Notes: generated by a model from the sequence alone, not told the origin. A stretch of 64,000 bases of DNA from Bacillus oleivorans (GCF_900207585.1 NZ_OAOP01000002.1:666283-730282), one strand, 5' to 3'; counted from the first letter of the stretch, positions 1-8,376 are shown. Translations and numbers: made by a program.

Positions 1-150
1 AATGGCACATATACGCATCAAACCGGCACATAAAACGGAGAGAATGGCACATATACGCATCAAACCGGCACATAAAACGGGGGAGAATGGCACATATACC
101 CTTCAATACGCCACATAAATCGGGGAGAGCAACACATAAACGTGCCGTAG
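1..150. repeat. Intergenic tandem repeat, GGCACATA family (locus 1)
   Basis: Three consecutive 42-44 bp units, each made of two roughly 21 bp half-units that carry a GGCACATAWA core, followed by a decayed half-unit with CACATAAA near 131. The first two units are almost identical; the third has drifted. The array ends shortly before the alkaline-phosphatase-type gene and probably continues left of the window. The same core and the same 42 bp spacing recur at 61055-61195. No coding frame or known element is recognised. Confidence 0.8.
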
Positions 151-208
151 AATACGGATCATTACCGCTAATAATCATTTCCCCACACTACGAAAGGACT
201 CGATTCTC

Positions 209-1666
209 ATGATTCAAAACAAACCTATTATCATGCTTATGATAGATTCTTTAATGAATCCTCCTTTGCAGGAAGCCCTAAAAAATGGGAGGGCAAAGGC
301 CCTTCAGTTTTTTGCTGAAAATGGCCAATACATTCCCGATATAGTCAGCCCGTTTCCGACGATGTCTGTGAATGTAGACAGTACACTGTTAACCGGAGTT
401 TATAGTGATCAGCATAAAGTACCGGGGTTGGTTTGGTATCATAAAAATGAGAATCGGATTGTTAATTATGGGAGTCATGTACGAGAACTATATAGACTTG
501 GAACTAAACAGTCCGTTGAGGATATTTTTTATCGTTTAAACAACCGGCATTTAGCAAAAGAACAAAAGACGATCCATGAAATTCTAAAGGACTCGGGAAA
601 ACCAACTGCTTCGATTAATACCTTAATATATCGAGGCAGTGAGCCAACACAAATAAAAGTTCCGTTTCTGCTGTCGCTCGTAACGGGATTAAAAAGGAGG
701 TTTACCGTAACAGCTCCTGCTTATTTGTCATATGGGGCAATGTCAAAACAGAACCCGCAAAATCCCGCTTTCATTTGGCAAAAATATGGATTTAATAATA
801 AATTTGCCCTCAATGAACTCAAGTATTTAATCAATGAGAATGAGCTGCCGGATTTTACTTTAGTGTACCTTTCGGATTCAGACAAAAGATTTCATAAAAA
901 CGGACCAATGGATGTCGCAGCCATTGAAAAAACAGACCAGCAACTTCAATCTTTATTGAATACCTTCCCTTCTTGGGAAAAAGCCATCGAAGATTATATT
1001 TGGGTTATCCTTGGAGATAATGGCCAGGCATGGGTTGATTCGAAGAAAAGCAATGCTCTAATTGACCTGAGAAGTTTGCTCAACTCCTATAAAATTCCAA
1101 AGTTAAAAGCAACCATTTCCGCAGAGGACGAGATTGTTTTGGGTGTCAATGAAAGAATGTCCTTTATCTATACGCTACATCCAAATCAGATTCCGTTAAA
1201 TGAAATAGCTGAAATCTTACAAAAGGATTCGAGAATCGATGTGATTGCCTGGAATGAAGAATGTAAAATTAATGTGATTTCTGGAATTCGTGAAGGAAAG
1301 CTTACGTATCAGCCTGACGGGAATCTAGCCGATCCATACGGACAGATGTGGTCAATCGAAGGGGAGTCTGGCATCTTAGATTTATCAATTGAAGGGAATC
1401 GTATCAATGAAGGAGACTATCCGGATGCTTTACAGCGGCTTTATGCATCCTTTCATTCGCATGAAGGCGATTATTTGGTGGTGAGTGCAAAACCGGGTTA
1501 TGAATTTATTGGTGAAGGGTCTCCCACTCATGTTGGAGGAGCGAGTCATGGAGGATTGCATAAGCAGGACTCACAGGTTGCGATGATTGTAACCGGAACG
1601 AACAAATTACCTAAGTATAACCGAATTAAGGATATAAAGGATTGGGTCTTAGACTTGCTTACGTAG
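209..1666 (+). CDS. Alkaline phosphatase family protein (phosphodiesterase/pyrophosphatase superfamily)
   Basis: A 485-residue protein of the type I phosphodiesterase/nucleotide pyrophosphatase branch of the alkaline phosphatase superfamily. Asp13 in the N-terminal MLMIDS segment and Thr51 in the FPT motif fit the first metal ligand and the nucleophile. Later GDNGQ and the C-terminal THVGGASHGG segment fit the remaining metal ligands. No signal peptide is visible, so a cytosolic hydrolase is likely. AAAGGA lies about ten bases before the ATG. Its neighbours are another phosphoesterase (convergent) and a repeat array upstream, which give no pathway. The family assignment is firm; the substrate is unknown. 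Confidence 0.85.
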   Translation: MIQNKPIIMLMIDSLMNPPLQEALKNGRAKALQFFAENGQYIPDIVSPFPTMSVNVDSTLLTGVYSDQHKVPGLVWYHKNENRIVNYGSHVRELYRLGTKQSVEDIFYRLNNRHLAKEQKTIHEILKDSGKPTASINTLIYRGSEPTQIKVPFLLSLVTGLKRRFTVTAPAYLSYGAMSKQNPQNPAFIWQKYGFNNKFALNELKYLINENELPDFTLVYLSDSDKRFHKNGPMDVAAIEKTDQQLQSLLNTFPSWEKAIEDYIWVILGDNGQAWVDSKKSNALIDLRSLLNSYKIPKLKATISAEDEIVLGVNERMSFIYTLHPNQIPLNEIAEILQKDSRIDVIAWNEECKINVISGIREGKLTYQPDGNLADPYGQMWSIEGESGILDLSIEGNRINEGDYPDALQRLYASFHSHEGDYLVVSAKPGYEFIGEGSPTHVGGASHGGLHKQDSQVAMIVTGTNKLPKYNRIKDIKDWVLDLLT

Positions 1667-1689
1667 ATGATATCAAAATATGTAAACGA

Positions 1690-1720
1690 GGAAGGCCCAG
1701 GTCTCCGGGCAACTCCTTCC
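1690..1720. terminator. Possible convergent hairpin between phosphatase genes
   Basis: GGAAGG at 1690-1695 can pair with CCTTCC at 1715-1720, with an inner GCCC/GGGC pairing. It sits between two convergent stop codons. There is no strong U-tract on either side, so termination is only a suggestion. Confidence 0.35.
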
Positions 1721-1721
1721 A

Positions 1722-2588
1722 TTAAACTGCTTCTACTTCTCTTTCGTCTTTTGTGAAAGGAAGCATAATGCTGTGAATCGTGATTTCAGGACGGCTGCCT
1801 AAGCGGATATTTAAGGCTGTCTGGCCAAGTCCTTCACTAATATAAAACGTTTTGCCATCATGCTGATGCAAGCCTTTGACCATATTCATTCTTACGAGTT
1901 TTCCCATTTTTACAAGATGAAATGGCTTTGGCCAATGAATCTGACCGCCATGAAAATGACCAGAAAGCAGGTAATCATAGTGATAGTCCTTCATCCCAAG
2001 AACTACGTTAGGATCATGGGTTAATACGAGATTATATCCATTTTCAATATTTTCATAGGATTTTTCGATTTGACTGCGTTTTGTACTATAGTCATCAATC
2101 CCGATAATATGAAGCTTTCTGCCTTCAATCATAAGGGTATCATTTTCATTTTGCATCGTTTTACAGTTGTATTCCTCTAGAACCTTCTTAAGCTCTTGGA
2201 AATTCTTCTTTCTTAAAACATAATCGTGATTTCCAAACACCGCATATATTCCGTATTCAGGCGCTAATTGATTTAATACCTGCAAATATGGTTTTAATTT
2301 AGGAATCGTTCTTTTTCGATCTAAAAAGTCGCCAGTTACTGCAATTAAATCAATTGGCTCATCTTTTAAAGTTTCATAAAGTTCTTTAGGTGAAATCGAA
2401 ATATTTTCAAGGTGAAGATCGGACAAATGTAAGATACGGAATGGGCGAGTGTTAGAGTTCTTAGAAGATTTATTTGAAGAATCTATAGTAATCTGGTTGA
2501 TGACAACACGTTTTGTATTTTTATAGCCTTTGTAAAAGACAATAGTTAGTAAACTAACCAATAAAATGGTTAAAATCCAACCAAACAT
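1722..2588 (-). CDS. Metallophosphoesterase, YkoQ/YkuE-like, membrane anchored
   Basis: A 288-residue calcineurin-like phosphoesterase. Residues 1-20 form a membrane anchor. The metal-binding motifs follow in order: DLH at 57-59, GDFLD at 86-90, GNHD at 119-122, and SGHFHGGQ near 210. The active site is probably extracytoplasmic or membrane-facing, as in YkuE/YaeI-type enzymes. It lies downstream of and on the same strand as a YkoP-like gene, with a YkoN-like glycosyltransferase diverging beyond; B. subtilis keeps ykoN, ykoP and ykoQ together as sporulation genes, so a spore-envelope role is plausible. Its ribosome binding site lies inside a 12 bp hairpin (2593-2630). Confidence 0.85.
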   Translation of the reverse strand: MFGWILTILLVSLLTIVFYKGYKNTKRVVINQITIDSSNKSSKNSNTRPFRILHLSDLHLENISISPKELYETLKDEPIDLIAVTGDFLDRKRTIPKLKPYLQVLNQLAPEYGIYAVFGNHDYVLRKKNFQELKKVLEEYNCKTMQNENDTLMIEGRKLHIIGIDDYSTKRSQIEKSYENIENGYNLVLTHDPNVVLGMKDYHYDYLLSGHFHGGQIHWPKPFHLVKMGKLVRMNMVKGLHQHDGKTFYISEGLGQTALNIRLGSRPEITIHSIMLPFTKDEREVEAV

Positions 2589-2592
2589 AGTA

Positions 2593-2630
2593 TCCCCTCC
2601 CTCATCTATTATAAAAGGTGAGGGAGGGGA
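2593..2630 (-). promoter_or_regulatory. RNA hairpin containing the phosphoesterase ribosome binding site
   Basis: TCCCCTCCCTCA (2593-2604) and TGAGGGAGGGGA (2619-2630) form a perfect 12 bp stem with a 14-base loop. On the minus strand the 3' arm reads TGAGGGAGGGGA and ends a few bases before the ATG at 2588, so it contains the Shine-Dalgarno sequence. No U-run follows on the transcript, which argues against a simple terminator of the upstream gene. Masking of translation initiation is inferred. Confidence 0.6.
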
Positions 2631-2667
2631 TTGTTACCTGTAATATATGGAGCGGTTTCCAGTTATC

Positions 2668-3237
2668 TTATTCTTGATTTCCATATTTACTGATTAGACC
2701 GTCTTTTGACATAAAAAGATAGCTTGGACAAGGCTTTTTATTGCCTTTTAAGGATGAATGGGACCCTGAAATAAGATGAATCGGATAAAGGGTCATAAGC
2801 TTATACCATTTATAAAATGGATTTAAAATTTCAACCTGTTCAAATCCTAAGCGCTTGATACCCTTATTAATAAAGGTAATCCCTATAATTCCTTTGATTT
2901 CGCTTTTTTTTCCATGTCTCTCGATATAGCGGGATAGATACGGTAAGGATTGTTTTACTTTATGGTATAAAATTACCGATTTTTTTACATCATTGTGAAT
3001 TTCATTTAAGTCTTTGAGCAAACGAACATTATGCAAATGAATCTTCACTAAAATATCATTACGGTTGATCGCAGTCCCATCGGAAAGTACCACATTTCTT
3101 CCTTTATACTTGGTCAGCCTGACCCGAAAAATTGGTGGTGAACCAGCAGGAGAATCAAGGTATCTTAACCTGGTGAAGTAATAATAAATCGGATCCACAA
3201 TACTCCATAAGGATATAAAATAAAGTCTCAATCTCAT
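2668..3237 (-). CDS. YkoP-like conserved protein of unknown function
   Basis: A 189-residue protein that I match to B. subtilis YkoP mainly from context, between YkoN-like and YkoQ-like genes. The start is the ATG at 3237: GAGGAG lies eight bases upstream, while the further upstream in-frame start (3258) has no ribosome binding site. The sequence is basic, with a hydrophobic N-terminus (MRLRLYFISLWSIVDPIYYY) that may associate with the membrane, and no catalytic motif I recognise. Cotranscription with the downstream metallophosphoesterase is likely, given the 79 bp gap. Confidence 0.65.
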   Translation of the reverse strand: MRLRLYFISLWSIVDPIYYYFTRLRYLDSPAGSPPIFRVRLTKYKGRNVVLSDGTAINRNDILVKIHLHNVRLLKDLNEIHNDVKKSVILYHKVKQSLPYLSRYIERHGKKSEIKGIIGITFINKGIKRLGFEQVEILNPFYKWYKLMTLYPIHLISGSHSSLKGNKKPCPSYLFMSKDGLISKYGNQE

Positions 3238-3337
3238 AGGTAGTCTCCTCGAACACAAATCTAAACCAAAGTTAAATCTATTTGTAAGTATTTTGTCACC
3301 AAATGTTTAAAATTATCGATGGAAATTAGAGGTGAAA

Positions 3338-3366
3338 GAATGATTTATCTTCAAATACACACACTA
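3338..3366 (+). promoter_or_regulatory. Possible forespore sigma-G-type promoter
   Basis: GAATG at 3338-3342 and CACACTA at 3360-3366, 17 bases apart, resemble the sigma-G consensus (TGAATA, CATACTA) in front of the YkoN-like gene. The match is partial; it is supported mostly by the sporulation expression reported for the ykoN/P/Q genes of B. subtilis. Confidence 0.3.
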
Positions 3367-3395
3367 ACTTTATAAAAAGTTGGATGGTGTGAAGC

Positions 3396-4529
3396 ATGAA
3401 ACGAGTGTTATTTATGCCGTTTTTACGAATCTCCTCTGGGCATCATCATGTGGCGGATGGGATTATCAAATATTTAGAGGAAATGGAAGAAGAATTCGAT
3501 TGTGAAAAGGTCGATATTTTATCCTATACATACGGACCCGTTGAAAAGCTTGTATCATTGACCTATCTAAAATGGATTCATTCTTTTCCTGATTTCTATA
3601 GCTGGTTATATAGACAAGCTGCTATCAAAACCAAACCTGATCAAAAAAGGGCGTATCGATTATTTAAGCTGCTGTTTTTATCGCGGATGAGGAAATTAAT
3701 AGCAGAGAAAAAACCGGATGTAATTATTTGCACACATGCATTGCCTTCTTTTCTTTTGAATGAATTGAAAACAAAAAAGATACATTCGATTCCGGTAATG
3801 AATGTATATACAGATTATTTCATTAATCAAATATGGGGGACAGACACAATAGATTATCACTTAGTCCCAAGCAGAGAAATAATGGAGGAATTAGTGAATA
3901 AAGGTGTGAATCCGGAACAAATTCATGTGACGGGAATACCGGTTCATCCTCATATTAGGAGAAATCAAACGATTCAAGAAACAAAAACTGATTTTTCCGT
4001 GCTTATTTCGGGAGGAAATTTAGGTGCAGGGGCTTTAAAGACATTAATTCAAAAACTTCAGCCGTCCGGTCGTATTCGTTATTTAGTCTTATGCGGTAAA
4101 AATGAGAAATTATATCAATTTATAGACCAATTAAATCACCCGAAGATTAGGGCACTGCCATACATTTCTTCCAAATTGGAAATCAGCATGTTTTATGATG
4201 AGGCTGATGCCATCATTACAAAGCCGGGTGGTGTAACGGTAAGTGAGTGTTTAATGAAAAAAATTCCTATTTTTATCTACCATGCCTTGCCTGGACAGGA
4301 AGAAGTAAATTTTCAATTTCTAATCAAAAAGGGGCTCGCCTTTGAATTGAGGGATTGGGAAAAAGAAGGGAAGGTTGAAAAGCATATTCTAGCTGTATTG
4401 CAATCGAAACAGCAATTAGAGCAATTATATAAGCAGGTAAACCAATATCATGCCGAATTAGCAGGTGATGATTTTTCTGATATTTTAAAAGCTGTTTTAT
4501 CAAAAATGAATGAGGAAAAAAGGACTTAG
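3396..4529 (+). CDS. YkoN/UgtP-type glycosyltransferase (MGDG synthase family)
   Basis: A 377-residue GT-B glycosyltransferase. The N-terminus (FMPFLRISSGHHHVADGI) is the MGDG-synthase-like acceptor domain, in which the SSGHH motif is typical. The C-terminal half carries the nucleotide-sugar-binding segment KPGGVTVSECL at about residues 273-284. Such enzymes transfer a sugar from UDP-sugar to a lipid or envelope acceptor at the inner membrane face. B. subtilis YkoN is the closest named relative I recall. It diverges from the YkoP/YkoQ-like pair, consistent with a shared spore-envelope task. Acceptor and sugar are unknown. Confidence 0.8.
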   Translation: MKRVLFMPFLRISSGHHHVADGIIKYLEEMEEEFDCEKVDILSYTYGPVEKLVSLTYLKWIHSFPDFYSWLYRQAAIKTKPDQKRAYRLFKLLFLSRMRKLIAEKKPDVIICTHALPSFLLNELKTKKIHSIPVMNVYTDYFINQIWGTDTIDYHLVPSREIMEELVNKGVNPEQIHVTGIPVHPHIRRNQTIQETKTDFSVLISGGNLGAGALKTLIQKLQPSGRIRYLVLCGKNEKLYQFIDQLNHPKIRALPYISSKLEISMFYDEADAIITKPGGVTVSECLMKKIPIFIYHALPGQEEVNFQFLIKKGLAFELRDWEKEGKVEKHILAVLQSKQQLEQLYKQVNQYHAELAGDDFSDILKAVLSKMNEEKRT

Positions 4530-4555
4530 GACAAAAAATCCTAAGACCTATTTGT
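4521..4555 (+). terminator. Hairpin at the end of the glycosyltransferase gene
   Basis: CTTAGGA (4525-4531) pairs with TCCTAAG (4539-4545), extended by AGG/CCT. The stem overlaps the stop codon, and only a short T-rich stretch (ATTTGT) follows, so efficiency is uncertain. Confidence 0.5.
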
Positions 4556-4581
4556 AAACAATATTAATTAGTTTAATAGAG

Positions 4582-5121
4582 TTAAGCCCGTGCTTTTCTT
4601 GGTGCAATAAAGTAGGTTACGGAGATGAATAAATCAATTCCTAATACAAGCGTCCACATTTTTATAATTCCGCTTAATGCTTCAGATCGGGATGAATCAT
4701 CAATGAGGAAAATAATCAGAATTAATAATGCAGTGCCAATTACATATGATATGGCATGTTTCAGCCATCCTTTAAAATAATGTTTAGCATATTGTATACC
4801 ATATAATCGTTCTGGCTTTGTTCCTTGTTTTAAAATATAGTATTGGAAATGTAAGTCTGCCCACTGGATCATACTTTTTCCAAACACAAGAGACACCGCG
4901 ATATAAACAGCAGCAAGGCCATGTGCCAAGGAGGCCGTTGCCCCATTTATTAAATCATGACTTGTAGCAATGAGCAAAACGAGATCAATAAGCGGTGTTA
5001 GGGCTAGTAAAAATAGGCCAAACTTCTTTTGATTCCAAATATACCTCGTTATTAGACCCAGTCCAATTACGACCCAAAACGCTATCTCACATCCTATAAT
5101 CAGCCAACCGACAAAACTCAT
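4582..5121 (-). CDS. Integral membrane protein of unknown function
   Basis: A 179-residue protein with about five hydrophobic helices (near residues 3-25, 33-52, 62-80, 118-140 and 153-172) and a charged loop around 90-115. I do not recognise the family. It is transcribed away from a TetR-family regulator, with two copies of a 16 bp palindrome between them, so repression by that regulator is a reasonable inference. A transport, permeability or stress role would fit the arrangement but nothing in the sequence proves it. Confidence 0.7.
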   Translation of the reverse strand: MSFVGWLIIGCEIAFWVVIGLGLITRYIWNQKKFGLFLLALTPLIDLVLLIATSHDLINGATASLAHGLAAVYIAVSLVFGKSMIQWADLHFQYYILKQGTKPERLYGIQYAKHYFKGWLKHAISYVIGTALLILIIFLIDDSSRSEALSGIIKMWTLVLGIDLFISVTYFIAPRKARA

Positions 5122-5138
5122 AGTTAAGCCTCACTTTC

Positions 5139-5197
5139 TAATACAACTGTATTACAAAAAAGTTTACCATTTTTATTTTGTTAATACAACTGTATTA
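5139..5197. promoter_or_regulatory. Two copies of a TetR-type operator
   Basis: The palindrome TAATACAACTGTATTA occurs twice, identical, at 5139-5154 and 5182-5197. Each has seven-base arms (TAATACA/TGTATTA) around a two-base centre, and the copies start 43 bp apart, about four helical turns. They fill the gap between the divergent membrane-protein and TetR genes, so autorepression and control of both genes are inferred. Confidence 0.8.
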
Positions 5198-5237
5198 TAA
5201 AATTGCAAAGCGATATTTTATTGAGTAAAATGGGGGT

Positions 5238-5822
5238 ATGCCAAAATTAGTAGATCATGAAAAAAGGAAAAAGCAAATAGCGGAAGCGACGTGGCGCGTC
5301 ATAGTTGAACAAGGAATGGAAGGAGCAACTGTCCGAAATATCGCGAAAGAAGCGGGGATTTCGCTTGGTTCTTTGCGTCACTATTTTTCAACCCAAGAGG
5401 AACTTCTCGCATATTCCATGAACTTAGTAAAAGAAAATGTGACAGCACGGGTCCTGAAAATTGCTGCTCAAGAGCTTCCCATAAAAGCAAAAGCATTAAA
5501 GATGTTGCTTGAACTGGTGCCTACCAATAAGGAATCTATGGCGGAATCGGAGGTTTGGTTTACCTTTATAGCCTATTCAAGGCACAAAGAACGATTTGAT
5601 GCCAATCAAGATGGCGTTCTTTTGGGAATCCAGCAACTTATGAAATTTTTACGGCAATTTGACTTGTTAAAACCAGATATTAATTTTGAACTAGAAACAG
5701 AAAGATTGTATGCGGTAATTGATGGGCTTGCCTTACACGCTATGCTCAATCCTAACCGTGTAAATAGGGACCTGGCAGAAAAAGTATTGGTCCGGCATTT
5801 GGAAGAGATTTGCGAGGAGTAA
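5238..5822 (+). CDS. TetR/AcrR family transcriptional regulator
   Basis: A 194-residue repressor with a TetR helix-turn-helix at about residues 25-56 (segment TVRNIAKEAGISLGSLRHYF) and a BetI-like C-terminal ligand domain. The first in-frame start after a stop is this ATG. The GGGGG just before it is only one base away, so initiation may be weak or near-leaderless. The two palindromes at 5139-5197 are its probable operators. It is followed after 15 bases by the mug gene, which has its own AGGGAGG site and may be cotranscribed. Ligand unknown. Confidence 0.88.
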   Translation: MPKLVDHEKRKKQIAEATWRVIVEQGMEGATVRNIAKEAGISLGSLRHYFSTQEELLAYSMNLVKENVTARVLKIAAQELPIKAKALKMLLELVPTNKESMAESEVWFTFIAYSRHKERFDANQDGVLLGIQQLMKFLRQFDLLKPDINFELETERLYAVIDGLALHAMLNPNRVNRDLAEKVLVRHLEEICEE

Positions 5823-5837
5823 AAGGGAGGCATAAGT

Positions 5838-6359
5838 ATGAAGCCAATTCCAGATCGGATTAAAGAAAATTTAGACGTCCTCTTTGTTGGGTTTAATCCG
5901 AGCATACGTTCAGGTGAAACCGGACACCATTATGCCAATCCGAATAACCGGTTTTGGAAGATTTTATTCGAAGCAGGACTTACCCCGAGAAAATATAGTC
6001 CAGAGGAAGATGAAAAGCTTTTAGAATATGGTTATGGTTTTACAAATATTGTGGCACGGCCAACGAAAGCAGCAGATGAGATTACGAAAGAAGAATATCA
6101 GCAGGGGAGAGCAGAGCTTAGGAAAAAAATTGAAGCTTATTCCCCGAAGATTATTTGTTTTGTCGGAAAAGGCGTCTACCTGGAGTTTAGTCGCCAAAAA
6201 TCAGTTCTATGGGGAAGGCAGAAGCAATCGGTTGTTCCGGGAACGATCGATTTTGTCGCACCATCTTCAAGCGGTTTAGTTAGGATGAAGCTAGATGATA
6301 TGGTGGCAATTTATAGGGAGCTTCATGGTATACTTAGAACGAGTAAAGAAAACGGATAA
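5838..6359 (+). CDS. mug: Mismatch-specific uracil/thymine-DNA glycosylase (Mug family)
   Basis: A 173-residue family 2 uracil-DNA glycosylase that removes uracil or related bases from G:U mismatches in base-excision repair. The active-site loop VGFNPSIRSG lies at residues 17-26, with Asn20 in the place of the catalytic Asn of Mug, and NPNNRFW follows at 34-40. The C-terminal APSSSGL segment replaces the usual NPSG intercalation loop. It is 15 bp behind the TetR gene and is separated from a second repair gene (exoA) only by a repeat array, a suggestive but not necessarily functional pairing. Confidence 0.85.
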   Translation: MKPIPDRIKENLDVLFVGFNPSIRSGETGHHYANPNNRFWKILFEAGLTPRKYSPEEDEKLLEYGYGFTNIVARPTKAADEITKEEYQQGRAELRKKIEAYSPKIICFVGKGVYLEFSRQKSVLWGRQKQSVVPGTIDFVAPSSSGLVRMKLDDMVAIYRELHGILRTSKENG

Positions 6360-6384
6360 GTAGGGTTACGGTTGCGGGCGAATT

Positions 6385-6715
6385 GGCTGCTGAGTTAGTT
6401 AAAACAGTGCCTGAGTTCGGTTAAATGGATCTGTGTTCAGTTAAATGATTGGTGAGTTCGGTTATATGAATCTGAGTTCGGTAATATAATCGTTAAGTTC
6501 GGTTAAACTGCAGCTTAGTTTTGTTAAACAGGGTTAAGTTCGGTTAAACGGAGCTGAGTTCTGATAAAATGCGGCTGAGTATCGATAAACAAGTCTAAAT
6601 TCCGATAAGTGGCTTCCGAGTTCTATTAAGAATTGGTTGAGTCCGAATAACAGGATCAAAATTCCGATATAACATTGTCAACTTCGGATATCGACAGCTA
6701 AGTTCTGATAAATAC
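6385..6715. repeat. Intergenic degenerate tandem repeat, GAGTTCGGTTA family (locus 1)
   Basis: About fifteen degenerate units of 21-26 bp, each built on TGAGTTCGGTTAAA followed by a variable 8-10 bases. They fill almost the whole mug-exoA gap. Units on the left match the consensus well and drift to AAGTTCTGATAAA or AAATTCCGATA forms on the right. The same consensus forms a tighter array at 54785-55010. Small open frames within it are by-products of the repeat. Confidence 0.85.
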
Positions 6716-6782
6716 CCCAAATACCTATTAAAAAAACATAGATTAAAAGATTTAGTAAGCCAATCAGCAAGGAGAGACAAAT

Positions 6783-7544
6783 ATGAAATTAATTTCTTGG
6801 AATGTAAATGGACTGAGGGCCTGTGTAGGGAAAGGCTTTCTCAACTATTTTAAAGAAATGGATGCAGATATTTTCTGTATACAAGAATCCAAATTGCAGG
6901 ATGGCCAGATTCAATTAGAATTAGAAGGCTATTATCAATATTGGAATTATGCGAAGCGAAAGGGTTATTCTGGAACAGCGGTTTTTACAAAACACGAACC
7001 GCTTTCTGTAAGCTATGGCGTCGGGGCTGCCGAAGAAGAAGATGAGGGCAGAATCATAACTTTAGAATATAAGGATTATTATTTAGTGAATGTGTATACC
7101 CCTAACTCGAAAAGAGATTTAGCTAGACTTGCAGATCGTTTAGTTTGGGAAGATGAACTGCGTGACTATCTGATTGAATTGGACAAGACCAAACCGGTGA
7201 TTTACTGTGGAGACTTAAATGTAGCTCACCAGGAAATTGACCTGAAGAATGCAAAGTCCAATATTGGAAATTCAGGCTTTACGGATGAAGAACGGGAAAA
7301 AATGACTAGGTTGCTAGACTCAGGCTTTATCGATTCTTTCCGTCATCTTTATCCGGATCAGACGGATTCCTACTCATGGTGGTCATATATGAATAAAGTT
7401 CGGGAACGAAACATTGGCTGGCGGATTGACTATTTTATTACCTCAAAACGTCTGGCTCTATTCATTAAAGATGCTCAAATTCATAGTCATGTAATGGGAA
7501 GTGACCATTGTCCGGTTATGCTTGAAATTGATTTGAACCAGTGA
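6783..7544 (+). CDS. exoA: Exodeoxyribonuclease III (AP endonuclease)
   Basis: A 253-residue ExoIII/ExoA enzyme that cleaves DNA 5' to abasic sites and degrades 3' ends during base-excision repair. The EEP-fold motifs are in order: NVNGLR at 7-12, QESK near 38-41, GDLNVAH near 142-148, SWWSY near 199, and GSDHCPV near the C-terminus. Length equals the family norm. AAGGAGAG lies just upstream of the ATG. It is followed by a good terminator, so it is probably monocistronic. Confidence 0.95.
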   Translation: MKLISWNVNGLRACVGKGFLNYFKEMDADIFCIQESKLQDGQIQLELEGYYQYWNYAKRKGYSGTAVFTKHEPLSVSYGVGAAEEEDEGRIITLEYKDYYLVNVYTPNSKRDLARLADRLVWEDELRDYLIELDKTKPVIYCGDLNVAHQEIDLKNAKSNIGNSGFTDEEREKMTRLLDSGFIDSFRHLYPDQTDSYSWWSYMNKVRERNIGWRIDYFITSKRLALFIKDAQIHSHVMGSDHCPVMLEIDLNQ

Positions 7545-7568
7545 ATAGTTTTATAAGAACAAAGAAGG

Positions 7569-7600
7569 ATGGCCTTTTGATACGAAGGGCTATTTTTTTA
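7569..7600 (+). terminator. Rho-independent terminator of exoA
   Basis: A stem of about ten pairs, including GU pairs (arms starting ATGGCCTT and ending AAGGGCTAT), with a five-base loop, is followed by seven T residues at 7593-7599. Confidence 0.8.
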
Positions 7601-7737
7601 TTTATTCCTAAGCCTCCAGACTTATTAAAAAACACAACCCGAGACCAATTTAACCAAAGTCTGGAATCGGTAGAATGAAACTAGTCGCTCTCAATAAGGG
7701 TTGAGGGAGTAAAAAAACGGGCTGGGAGGAAAGGTCT

Positions 7738-8166
7738 TTGGATAAGAAGCAAGTTAGCAAGAAGGAGCGCGTTACAAGAATTCTGTTCTCTGTTTTAGCC
7801 ATTGTACTAGTTGCCTGTGTTGTACTTCAGATTTTTATAGCTGGTCTCGCGATTTTTGTGAATCCGGAAAATTGGATCAATCATAGAATTTTTATTCATC
7901 TATTCGAATTAATTCCGGTTCTTATGTTAATTCTGTCTTTTATAGGGTCTTTGCCTAGATGGGCGATTGCGCAGAGTGCGGTCGTACTAGGACTTATTTT
8001 TCTTATGTATTTTACAGCAAATGCAACGGCTCTTTGGCCATGGGTTGCGGCCGTACACCCTGTTATTGCGATGGTCTTGTTCTGGAGTTCGATTCAGCTG
8101 GCAAAACGATCGTTCATACTTGTTACATCTTCAGAAGATAATAATAAGGAGCTGAAAGTAGGGTGA
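7738..8166 (+). CDS. DUF6220-type four-helix membrane protein
   Basis: A 142-residue protein with four predicted membrane helices (about 14-36, 50-68, 73-92 and 98-118) and short charged ends. I place it in the DUF6220 family from its helix pattern and the HRIFIHLFELIPVLMLI segment. The start is TTG, set by GGGAGGAAAGG five to eight bases upstream. The stop overlaps the GTG of the next gene (GTGA), indicating translational coupling. Function unknown. Confidence 0.7.
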   Translation: MDKKQVSKKERVTRILFSVLAIVLVACVVLQIFIAGLAIFVNPENWINHRIFIHLFELIPVLMLILSFIGSLPRWAIAQSAVVLGLIFLMYFTANATALWPWVAAVHPVIAMVLFWSSIQLAKRSFILVTSSEDNNKELKVG

Positions 8167-8369
8167 AACTCAGTACTTTTATCATTTTATCCTTAGCAGG
8201 TGGCTATATTACAGGGATCGTTCTTTCTGAACTGATTGGTGCAATTAGCTATCTCTGGTTCGACCAAAAGATTGGCATTAAGTTTCTGCCAATCTATACG
8301 GCCATTATCAGCTTGGCAGTAATGCTATTAATTAACTTTAAAAAAGCCGAGAAAAAAATAGAATCATAG
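8163..8369 (+). CDS. Small two-helix membrane protein
   Basis: A 68-residue hydrophobic protein with two membrane helices (about 4-28 and 42-58) and a lysine-rich tail. GTG start, overlapping the stop of the preceding membrane gene by four bases, with AAGGAG upstream in that gene. The coupling suggests the two proteins act together. No family is recognised. Confidence 0.7.
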   Translation: MKLSTFIILSLAGGYITGIVLSELIGAISYLWFDQKIGIKFLPIYTAIISLAVMLLINFKKAEKKIES

Positions 8370-8376
8370 TGAGAAG

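Noticed and set aside
6595..6780. 61-codon ORF on the minus strand upstream of exoA
   Set aside because: It is a translation of the degenerate repeat array.
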